Below the pieces are notes generated by a model. It worked only from the letters and a program-made list of their open reading frames with translations, was not told the origin of the DNA and ran no database searches. The translations under genes and the position numbers were made by a program. Shown piece after piece: positions 1 to 5,480 of a stretch of 5,480 bases of DNA. Origin of the DNA: an uncultured Calothrix sp. (lineage in GTDB: Bacteria > Cyanobacteriota > Cyanobacteriia > Cyanobacteriales > Nostocaceae); the NCBI GenBank assembly GCA_937884685.1, contig CAKZYM010000776.1:1-5480 (forward strand), written 5' to 3'. How positions within the stretch are numbered: the first letter of the stretch is position 1; every line of letters begins with the position of its first letter.

Positions 1-36
1 TATGTTTCGCTAAATAATAAATTTTAATAATTGAAT

Positions 37-94
37 ATAAAGGGTGAAGTTTAATATTTTTTATCTTCATCCTTTATTTTTTATTTATTTTGAT
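37..94 (+). terminator. Probable intrinsic terminator of a gene left of the window
   Basis: Positions 37-49 pair with 65-77 in a 13-bp stem with a single G-U wobble (44 with 70) and a 15-base loop. The right arm runs straight into a T-rich stretch (73-94). On the plus strand this is the layout of a Rho-independent terminator, so it would end transcription of a plus-strand gene lying left of the window. The GC content of the stem is modest. The minus-strand reading is less convincing because the sequence after the stem is mixed A and T. The rest of 1-173 is AT-rich and shows nothing else I can name. Confidence 0.55.
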
Positions 95-173
95 TAAGTT
101 AATTTTTCTACCGGTTTGTAACACTTGAATATTTAATTTTACCTTTATTAATAAAGTTTAAAATAATACGAAA

Positions 174-257
174 GGGAGTAGGAAATAGGGAGTTAGGAGT
201 TAAGAGTTAGGAGTTATGAGTTAGGAATTGGGATTAAGAAGTAACAAGTAAGGAGCA
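174..257. repeat. Degenerate heptamer tandem repeat (STRR-like), about 12 units
   Basis: Twelve consecutive 7-base units fit this interval without a phase break. They start GGGAGTA, GGAAATA, GGGAGTT, AGGAGTT, AAGAGTT, AGGAGTT, ATGAGTT and AGGAATT, and end GGGATTA, AGAAGTA, ACAAGTA, AGGAGCA. The central six are closest to the consensus AGGAGTT and the outer ones are more eroded. Short tandemly repeated heptamers of this kind are a known intergenic feature of filamentous cyanobacteria. This array sits between the putative terminator and the 3' end of the minus-strand membrane-protein gene. No coding potential is seen. Confidence 0.8.
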
Positions 258-268
258 AGATGCTCCTT
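250..268. other. Perfect small hairpin at the end of the heptamer array
   Basis: AAGGAGCA (250-257) is the exact reverse complement of TGCTCCTT (261-268), with a 3-base loop AGA. It is an 8-bp stem whose left arm is the last heptamer unit. It lies about 60 bases downstream of the stop codon of the minus-strand gene and could act as its 3'-end structure. No T-run follows on either strand, so a terminator call is weak. Confidence 0.5.
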
Positions 269-329
269 CTACTAATTATTTCTTTAATCTAAATGTATGT
301 TTCGATGCAATAATCCTTTATGAAATTCC

Positions 330-848
330 TCAAGCTTGTGTTTGAGTTTTAGCTGCTCTCTTACCCCAAGGTTTGACAAACGAAATAGCGATGATAAATA
401 AAAGACAGGAAGTTTGAATAATCCCACCAATCAAAACGGCTTTTTGGTCAAATACGTATAGCGGATTTTGCAATGCTTGTAACCTATCTTCTGCGGAAAT
501 TGCTGTCATTGCATTTGTCCAAGGTCCCAGCCATGCACTACCAGTTACAATCAGCGTTACGGTCGCAACCCATTTCGCGATAACCCAATAATGCTTAAAA
601 AATCCCCAAACCGTTAACCAGCAAATCAAACCACCGCTAAGTAAAGAGAAAAATGCACTCGGGATAATTACAACGTCATCTAACAGCTGCATTATTGAAT
701 TAATCGCGTGAAGTTCATCACCATTAGTGGTGTTTTGGTTCATCAGTGCAATCACAATCATGGACAAAGCTGTACCAAACCATATTGCTGAGAATGCTAC
801 ATGAAGAGTAATTAACCATTGTTTTTGCTTAGCGTTGAGATTTTTCAT
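330..848 (-). CDS. DUF2269-like four-helix integral membrane protein
   Basis: A 172-residue protein with four hydrophobic segments at about residues 11-36, 59-84, 88-109 and 137-158, no signal peptide and a short basic C-terminal tail (WGKRAAK). The first helix holds the motif WLITLHVAFSAIWFG, and the loop after helix 3 has WLGPWTNAMTAIS followed by a conserved-looking RLQALQNPLYVFD stretch. This pattern matches the small bacterial membrane proteins classed as DUF2269, whose function is unknown; it should sit in the cytoplasmic membrane. The start ATG (complement of 846-848) is preceded by an A-rich stretch with no clear Shine-Dalgarno. It is transcribed divergently from the glycosyltransferase genes, so a functional link is not implied. 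Length and motifs look complete, so I take it as intact. Confidence 0.8.
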   Translation of the reverse strand: MKNLNAKQKQWLITLHVAFSAIWFGTALSMIVIALMNQNTTNGDELHAINSIMQLLDDVVIIPSAFFSLLSGGLICWLTVWGFFKHYWVIAKWVATVTLIVTGSAWLGPWTNAMTAISAEDRLQALQNPLYVFDQKAVLIGGIIQTSCLLFIIAISFVKPWGKRAAKTQTQA

Positions 849-1192
849 TATTTTTTTTGATGAGTTCGATAGATTATTTTCTATAAATATATCTTTCTTT
901 AAACTCTAATTTACTACCAAAAAATATTAGGAAGAGAAAGAATATTTCGCTATTGCTTAGCTAACTATTAGTAAGATATCTAAGTAAATCAAAAGACGAT
1001 ATTTGTAAAAATACTAGACTTTAGGAAGAGACCTAATTCAGTATGGGTTAGTCATCTTATGAGATACTAAATTTTGAACGCAGAGAGATACCATAAAATT
1101 GGGAAAGTTATCTAAACTTAAACCAATAACTTAAGCTCAGCTTACCTTTTTTAAGCTAAGTTAGTGAGAACTTTTATCTGGAGATAACATCA
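849..1192. other. Divergent intergenic region with probable promoters
   Basis: These 344 AT-rich bases separate two divergent genes and must hold promoters for both. I see no convincing -35/-10 pair at standard spacing. A 10-base direct repeat, TTAGGAAGAG, occurs at 927-936 and 1021-1030. The motif CTTAGCTAA at 956-964 resembles the TAAGCT/TTAGCT cluster nearer the plus-strand gene. No small ORF or RNA gene is recognisable. Confidence 0.4.
1127..1163 (+). promoter_or_regulatory. Palindromic TAAGCT cluster / interrupted stem in the 5' leader
   Basis: TAAGCT-C-AGCTTA (1132-1144) is a perfect 13-base palindrome, and a third copy of the half-site, TTAAGCT, follows at 1151-1157. The wider interval can also fold: TAACTTAAGCT (1127-1137) pairs with AGCTAAGTTA (1154-1163) with one bulged base. 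It ends 29 bases before the start codon of the glycosyltransferase gene and 16 bases before its Shine-Dalgarno. It could be an operator for a dimeric regulator or an mRNA leader structure. No regulator family can be named. Confidence 0.35.
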
Positions 1193-2470
1193 ATGACTCA
1201 TTTCGGTATTATCTGTCCAGCTGAATCCGGACACCTAAATACTTTCATTCCATTAGCCAGAGAACTGCTTATTCGAGGTCATGAAGTCACCGTAATTACG
1301 TCACTAGATGCTCAAAAGAAAACTATTGCAGCAGGATTAGAATTTCAGCCGATAGGTGAAGATATATTTCCTCCAGGAAGTTTAAAAGAACGTTTTACAG
1401 AATTAGGAAAACTCTCTGGTTTGGCTGCATTAAAATACACTATAGAACTGTTTAAGGATATAGCAACAAGTGTACTTAGAGATGCTCCAGAAGTAATTAA
1501 AGAAAATGGAATAGAAGCACTTTTAGTAGACCAAACTTCTTCTGAAGGAGGTACAGTAGCAGAATTTGTTGGGATTCCATTCATTACGATATGTAGTGCT
1601 GTAGTTCTAAATAGAGACCCCGATATTCCTCCTTTTAGTACTACATGGAAATATAACCCGACCTGGAGCGGACGTTTACGCAATAATTTGGGTTATCAGA
1701 TACTTACTCGGATTGTAAAACCAAGATATGATGTGCTGAAGTCCTATCGTCAGAAATGGAATTTACCCTTGGATTCGAGTGTTAATAATCTCTACTCGAC
1801 CCTAGCTCAAGTTAGTCATCAACCTGCTGAATTAGAATATCCCAGAAAAATTCTACCGAAGTGCTTCCATTTTACCGGTCCCTATCATTATTCAGCTAAG
1901 CGAGAACCAGTTGCTTTTCCCTGGGAAAAATTGACCGGACAACCCCTGATTTACGCTTCAATGGGGACTTTACAAAATCGTTTAATTGATGTGTTTGAGA
2001 AAATTGCTTCAGCTTGTGAGGAATTAGATGCTCAATTAGTTATGACTTTGGGTGGTTCAGCTACTCCAGAATCGCTACCAAAATTACCCGGAAATCCCTT
2101 AGTTGTCAGCTACGCTCCACAGCTAGAAATTTTACAAAAAGCAACTTTGGTTATTACTCATGGAGGGATGAATACCGTCTTAGAAAGTTTAACTAATGGA
2201 GTACCGATGGTCGCAATTCCTGTTGCTAACGACCAACCAGGAATTGCAGCCAGGATAGCTTGGACGGGAGCAGGTGAGGTTGTACCTCTTAAAAAATTGA
2301 GTGTGGAAAAGCTACAGAAGGCTGTTAAACAGGTATTAATAGAAGATTCTTACAAAAAAAATGCTTTGCGTTTGCAAGAGGGGATTAAGCAAGCTGGTGG
2401 AGTGAAGAAAGCTGTTGATATTATCGAGCAAGCGGTATCTACGGGGGAACCGGTTTTGGCTGGTATGTAG
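1193..2470 (+). CDS. UGT/MGT-type glycosyltransferase (GT1, GT-B fold)
   Basis: A 425-residue enzyme expected to move a sugar from a nucleotide-diphosphate donor to a hydroxyl of a small, probably lipophilic acceptor in the cytoplasm or at the membrane face. The N-terminal Rossmann domain has GHLNTFIPLARELLIRGHEV; His14 and Asp113 (in LVDQ) fit the catalytic His-Asp dyad of UGTs. The C-terminal donor domain shows ASMGT (255-259), YAPQ (307-310), THGGMNT (322-328, pyrophosphate-binding His323) and NDQPG (346-350). The length is normal for the family and all key motifs are present, so it looks active. GGAGA at 1180-1184, 8 bases before the ATG, supports this start. It resembles the macroside and zeaxanthin glucosyltransferase branch, but acceptor and sugar cannot be read. 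It belongs to a different branch from the two sterol-type glycosyltransferases downstream, so it is not a recent duplicate of them. Confidence 0.9.
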   Translation: MTHFGIICPAESGHLNTFIPLARELLIRGHEVTVITSLDAQKKTIAAGLEFQPIGEDIFPPGSLKERFTELGKLSGLAALKYTIELFKDIATSVLRDAPEVIKENGIEALLVDQTSSEGGTVAEFVGIPFITICSAVVLNRDPDIPPFSTTWKYNPTWSGRLRNNLGYQILTRIVKPRYDVLKSYRQKWNLPLDSSVNNLYSTLAQVSHQPAELEYPRKILPKCFHFTGPYHYSAKREPVAFPWEKLTGQPLIYASMGTLQNRLIDVFEKIASACEELDAQLVMTLGGSATPESLPKLPGNPLVVSYAPQLEILQKATLVITHGGMNTVLESLTNGVPMVAIPVANDQPGIAARIAWTGAGEVVPLKKLSVEKLQKAVKQVLIEDSYKKNALRLQEGIKQAGGVKKAVDIIEQAVSTGEPVLAGM

Positions 2471-2495
2471 AAACATTAAGCAGGATTGAAGCGAT

Positions 2496-2714
2496 ATGAA
2501 CTTATACAAAAGAAAGCTTGGTCTGATAGAAAATTTATTCCATATCATCCACGAGTTAGGTGGAATGGTTGGTGGTTGTTTTTGGTTAGGTGTAGTCACT
2601 TTTCACGAACAACTATTTTGTACATTTTCTCATGTAGTTCCTTTGGTAAGTTCAAATACAGCAGCATTATTAGTAGATTCTGTGATAGATACTCTTGAGA
2701 CAGGTTTGAAATAG
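2496..2714 (+). pseudogene. Gutted condensation-domain (PapA-like) acyltransferase remnant
   Basis: A 72-codon ORF beginning 25 bases after the glycosyltransferase stop. Residues 3-27 (YKRKLGLIENLFHIIHELGG and on) resemble the extreme N-terminus of stand-alone condensation-domain or alcohol-acetyltransferase proteins, which often open with a RKLGxxE motif. Residues 32-72 (GVVTFHEQLFCTF, then SNTAALLVDSVIDTLE) resemble the extreme C-terminus of the same family: a beta-strand pair followed by a last helix. About 350 or more residues in between, including the catalytic HHxxxD motif, are missing. I infer a large in-frame internal deletion with the junction near 2575-2592. A weak AGGA (2482-2485) lies 10 bases before the ATG. 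The family match is from memory, not a search. The alternative is a small orphan protein of unknown role. Confidence 0.5.
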
Positions 2715-2837
2715 TAATTTTTAGATTTAGGTAGAAACTAAAGAAGAAAATAGTAATAGCTAATAGTAATTTGTATTAGTTTATTTGCTTATTTGATGAT
2801 AAATTAACGGTTTTGAATTAGAGAATATAGCGAACAT
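2715..2837 (+). other. AT-rich spacer before the second glycosyltransferase
   Basis: These 123 bases carry no ORF. AATAGTAAT occurs three times (2710-2718, 2749-2757, 2762-2770), the first copy overlapping the end of the preceding remnant. No clear -35/-10 pair, hairpin terminator or strong Shine-Dalgarno is visible. The next gene may be read through from upstream or use a weak promoter here. Confidence 0.4.
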
Positions 2838-4106
2838 ATGAATATTACAATCATAGCTATTGGTAGTAGGGGCTGCGTGCAACCCTATGTTGCTTTAGGA
2901 GTTGGTTTAGAAAAAGCAGGTTATCGCGTAAAGTTAGCAACTCATGCTATTTTCGAGAATCTTGTTAAAAGTTATGGTCTAGAATTTGCTCCTGTAGGGA
3001 ATAATCCCCAAGAACTGCTCAAGAAAATAGTTAATCAATTAAAAAATAGAAACAAAATAATTCCTCTTAATATCTCATTTAAAATAGCATTTTGGAGTGC
3101 TTTTGCTTCTGACTTAGATAGCTTAATGAATGATTGTTGGGAATGCAGTCAAGATGCTGAGGCAATTGTATATTCAGAATTAGCATTACCCGGATATCAT
3201 GTTGCGGAAAAACTGGGAATTCCAGCATATGGAGCATATACTCAACCTTTACGTCGTACCAATGCTTTCCGTCACACCCAATCAAATTTTCAATTACCAC
3301 AAAGTTTTAACAAGCTAACTCATATCTTTGAAGAGGAATTTCGCTGGCAATTTACTCGTAAAAAAATTAACCAGTGGCGCAAAAATATGGATTTGTCACC
3401 ATTACCCATAACTGGTTCTTTCTATCAACAGCAACAGCAGCAGGTACCCTTTTTCTATTGCTACAGTTCTTCAGTTATCCCGAAACCAGATGATTGGTCT
3501 GAATGGACACATGTCACTGGCTACTGGTTTTTAGATTCTCCCTCAAGTTGGCAACCACCAAAAGAATTAGTAGATTTCTTAGAGTCTGGTGAACCACCAG
3601 TTTACATCGGCTTTGGTAGTATGCGTAGCGCTGACCCGGAGGCTTTGACAAAGCTAATTTTGGCTGCTCTCGAACGTACAGGACGGCGTGGAATTATACT
3701 TACAGGTTGGGGAGCTTTAAGTAATACTGACCTACCAAAAAATATATTTCAAGTTAGCTCAATTCCCCATAATTGGCTTTTTCCTAAAATGGCAGCAGTT
3801 GTTCATCATGGGGGTTCTGGTACAACATCAGCAGGATTACGGGCTGGAGTCCCTTCCATAATTGTGCCTTTTGGAGCAGACCAACCTTTTTGGGGACAAG
3901 TAGTAGCTGCAAAAGGTATTGGACCCACAGCAATTCCTCAGAAACAGCTAACCGTGGATAAACTAGCAACTGCGATTGAAACCGCGCTCGGTAGTGAAGA
4001 AATGAAGAAACGTGCAGCAGCTTTGGGAGAAAAAATTCGTGCAGAAGATGGTGTCAAAACTGCTGTAGAAGTTATTAATAACCATCAATTAAACCGTGGA
4101 AATTAA
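2838..4106 (+). CDS. Sterol-glucosyltransferase-like GT1 glycosyltransferase
   Basis: A 422-residue GT-B enzyme of the GT28-N plus EryCIII/UDPGT-C type that includes sterol and glycopeptide glycosyltransferases. It should transfer a sugar from a UDP- or TDP-sugar to a lipophilic or polycyclic acceptor. The N-domain opens with ITIIAIGSRGCVQPYVALG (3-21). The family normally has Asp where this protein has Cys13 (GSRGDVQP), a striking change because that Asp is a proposed catalytic base in glycopeptide relatives. A Q-rich linker (Gln197-202, bases 3426-3443) precedes YCYSSSVIPKP. The C-domain carries TGYWFLDSPSSWQPP (227-241), GFGSM (258-262), HHGGSGT (323-329) and ADQPFWG (347-353), all intact. 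Length is typical. The ATG has only a weak Shine-Dalgarno. The tandem broken copy starts 15 bases downstream, so the two were probably co-transcribed. The acceptor is unknown. Confidence 0.9.
   Translation: MNITIIAIGSRGCVQPYVALGVGLEKAGYRVKLATHAIFENLVKSYGLEFAPVGNNPQELLKKIVNQLKNRNKIIPLNISFKIAFWSAFASDLDSLMNDCWECSQDAEAIVYSELALPGYHVAEKLGIPAYGAYTQPLRRTNAFRHTQSNFQLPQSFNKLTHIFEEEFRWQFTRKKINQWRKNMDLSPLPITGSFYQQQQQQVPFFYCYSSSVIPKPDDWSEWTHVTGYWFLDSPSSWQPPKELVDFLESGEPPVYIGFGSMRSADPEALTKLILAALERTGRRGIILTGWGALSNTDLPKNIFQVSSIPHNWLFPKMAAVVHHGGSGTTSAGLRAGVPSIIVPFGADQPFWGQVVAAKGIGPTAIPQKQLTVDKLATAIETALGSEEMKKRAAALGEKIRAEDGVKTAVEVINNHQLNRGN
3522..3593 (+). repeat. Near-identical block shared by the tandem paralogues (copy 1)
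   Basis: This block, codons 229-252 of the intact sterol-type gene, matches 4784-4855 in the pseudogene at 68 of 72 bases. Comparable 72-base samples near the N- and C-termini of the same pair match at only about 72% and 75% by hand count. It spans the conserved YWFLDSPS-WQPP and VDFLESGE segments. Confidence 0.7.
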
Positions 4107-4121
4107 CTCTAAGTATCAAAT

Positions 4122-5356
4122 ATGCGAGTTACAATTTTAACAATTGGCAGTAGAGGAGACGTGCAACCTTACATAGCTTTGGGACTGGGTTTACAAGCTT
4201 GCGGTCATCAAGTAAGGTTGGCCAGTATGGCTCCCTTTGAGAAATCTTTTCTTTAGGAAGTGTTTCTCAAGAATTTACCAAGCGTTATCAACAAGAAGCT
4301 AGTCGTCAAAAAGTTGCTTTCAATGGTTTCCGGGGCAGATATCGACTGTGGCAAATTTTCGGTTCTAGCCTGCAAAACCTGATGAATAGCTGTATGAATG
4401 CTTGCCAAAATACAGAAGCAATTATTTATTCTCAATTAATTCTGTCAGGTTATCATATAGCTGAAAAATTGGGCGTACCTGGGTATGCATCACATGTAAC
4501 TCCTCAAGGTAAGACATCTGATTTCGCTCATCCTTTTTATACATCAAATATAGATAATATCGGTATTTATAACTGGCTAACTCACTTTTGTGAAGAACAA
4601 TATCGTTGGCGATTTACTAGCAATTATATTAACCGTTGGCGACAACAAACCTTAGAATTACCACCCATTTCTTTTGTAGGTTTCCAACCTCAAAATCAAC
4701 CACAAATGCCGGTTTTATATTGTTACAGTCCTTCAGTCGTTCCGAAACCATCTGATTGGTCAGAATGGGCTTATGTGACGGGTTACTGGTTTTTAGATTC
4801 TCCCTCAAATTGGCAACCACCACAAGATTTAGTTGATTTCTTAGAGTCTGGTGAACCCCCAATTTATATCGGTTTTAGTAGCAGTACCAACCATACCCAA
4901 AGAACTATAGAATCTGCTGTCAGAGCATTAGCTAAAACCGGGCAGCGCTTTATACTTTTTGCAGGTAAAAATAGACTTGAAAATACTGATTTACCAGTCG
5001 AAGTAATTAGAGAAGATTCGGTTCCTTTCGATTGGCTATTTCCAAAAGTATCAGGAGTCATTCATCAAGGTGGAGCTGGTACTATGGCAGCAGCATAACG
5101 TGCTGGGGTACAATATTTGACTATTCCCTATGGAACAGACCAGCCATTCTGGGGAAAACGAGCTGCTAAATTAGGTGTTGGTTTATCACCCATCTCACCA
5201 ACAAAGCTTACGGTTGATGGGTTAGCTGCTGCGATTCGGACTATGAATACCGATGAGAATATGAAAGCTCGTGCTTATGCTTTAAGAGAAAAAATTTATT
5301 CAGAAGATGGTGTTAAAAAAGCTGTAGAAATTTTTCATCAATATTTACCTTCTTAA
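4122..5356 (+). pseudogene. Disrupted tandem paralogue of the sterol-type glycosyltransferase
   Basis: The reading frame starts well at 4122 (MRVTILTIGSRGDVQPYIALG, with the family Asp13) but stops at 4254-4256 after 44 codons. Homology resumes in another frame around 4256 as LGSVSQEFTKR, which lines up with VGNNPQELLKK of the intact neighbour, and runs to 5098. Counting bases between aligned residues, about 25 are missing near 4246-4256, and this explains the shift. A second lesion is the TAA at 5096-5098, where the neighbour has TTA for Leu (AGLRAGV against AAA-stop-RAGV). The frame then continues without a break to 5356. The donor-site motif is HQGG instead of HHGG, and GFGSM is GFSSS. Restoring 25 bases would give about 419 residues, the neighbour's size. 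Any start inside it, such as ATG 4382 (238 codons) or TTG 5117 (79 codons), would yield only a fragment of a GT-B enzyme. Confidence 0.9.
4784..4855 (+). repeat. Near-identical block shared by the tandem paralogues (copy 2)
   Basis: Counterpart of 3522-3593, with four differences that change Ser to Asn, Lys to Gln, Glu to Asp, and one Val codon silently. Of the 21 codons that encode the same residue in both copies, 20 are identical. Confidence 0.7.
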
Positions 5357-5430
5357 ATAGAATAATAAATTATCAACTGGGAACAATAAGGCTATAGAAA
5401 AAGATTAATATCAGGGATAGCTTGAATTGT

Positions 5431-5480
5431 ATGCCACAGATAAGAATTATTAAAGCAGCTTTGCGGGAGATTCAGAAACT
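5431..5480 (+). CDS. Possible start of a further gene, cut by the window edge
   Basis: An ORF opening at ATG 5431 encodes MPQIRIIKAALREIQK and continues past the end of the window. AGGGA at 5413-5417 is a possible ribosome binding site, but 13 bases before the ATG is long; a TTG at 5422 in the same frame would sit too close. The frame is open upstream only to 5398. Only 16 codons are visible, so no product can be named. No terminator hairpin is seen in 5357-5430, so this gene could be co-transcribed with the glycosyltransferases. Confidence 0.3.
   Translation, partial: MPQIRIIKAALREIQK

Noticed and set aside
1..304. TATGTTTCG at 1-9 and again at 296-304, considered as flanking repeats of a mobile element
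   Set aside because: Only nine bases match, no inverted ends or transposase lie between, and such short matches are expected by chance in AT-rich DNA.
1074..1099. TTGAAC and TAAAAT as a promoter for the first glycosyltransferase
   Set aside because: The spacer is only 14 bases, too short for a normal sigma-70-type promoter.
1345..1683. A 112-codon minus-strand ORF inside the first glycosyltransferase
   Set aside because: It lies wholly antisense to a clearly homologous coding region and its translation shows no family motif; it is a shadow.
2486..2698. A 70-codon ORF overlapping the acyltransferase remnant in another frame
   Set aside because: Its translation has no recognisable fold pattern, it needs a TTG start, and the frame at 2496 gives the family-like sequence.
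3426..3443. CAA/CAG run giving six Gln, considered as an expanding microsatellite
   Set aside because: The paralogue is also Gln-rich at this point (FQPQNQPQMP), so it is more likely the usual variable linker between the two domains.
4382..5098. A 238-codon ORF that could be annotated as a stand-alone glycosyltransferase
   Set aside because: Its homology extends upstream of ATG 4382 to about 4256 and downstream past its stop to 5356, so it is the middle of a broken gene, not a gene with its own start and end.
5117..5356. A 79-codon ORF with a TTG start
   Set aside because: It is the C-terminal end of the same broken glycosyltransferase, in the same frame as the part before the TAA at 5096-5098.

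Overview
The window is AT-rich and looks like an accessory locus of a filamentous cyanobacterium. That guess rests on a degenerate heptamer tandem array of the GGAGTTA type (174-257), common in Nostocales-type genomes, and on the style of the glycosyltransferases. It is inference, because no rRNA or marker gene is present.

Layout. Positions 1-329 carry no gene. They hold a strong stem-loop followed by a T-rich tract (37-94), probably the terminator of a plus-strand gene left of the window, then the heptamer array, whose last unit forms one arm of a perfect small hairpin (250-268). A minus-strand gene for a four-helix membrane protein of DUF2269 type lies at 330-848. A 344-base divergent intergenic region (849-1192) carries a cluster of TAAGCT half-sites just before the first glycosyltransferase. 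From 1193 the genes point rightwards: an intact UGT/MGT-type glycosyltransferase (1193-2470); a 72-codon ORF (2496-2714) that reads like the two ends of a condensation-domain acyltransferase joined after loss of its middle; an intact sterol-glucosyltransferase-like enzyme (2838-4106); and, 15 bases later, a broken tandem paralogue of it (4122-5356) with an inferred deletion of about 25 bases causing a frameshift, plus a TTA-to-TAA stop. A new ORF may begin at 5431 and run off the end.

Reading the locus. Two types of GT1 glycosyltransferase beside a former acyltransferase suggest a pathway that built an acylated glycoside or glycolipid on a lipophilic acceptor such as a polyketide-like lipid, carotenoid or triterpenoid. 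No substrate can be read from the sequence. The pathway appears to be decaying: the acyltransferase is gutted, one glycosyltransferase is dead, and the surviving sterol-type enzyme has Cys in place of the family's conserved Asp at residue 13. Its paralogues share a 72-base block that is far more similar than the rest, suggesting local gene conversion. I found no CRISPR array, tRNA, rRNA or insertion sequence.
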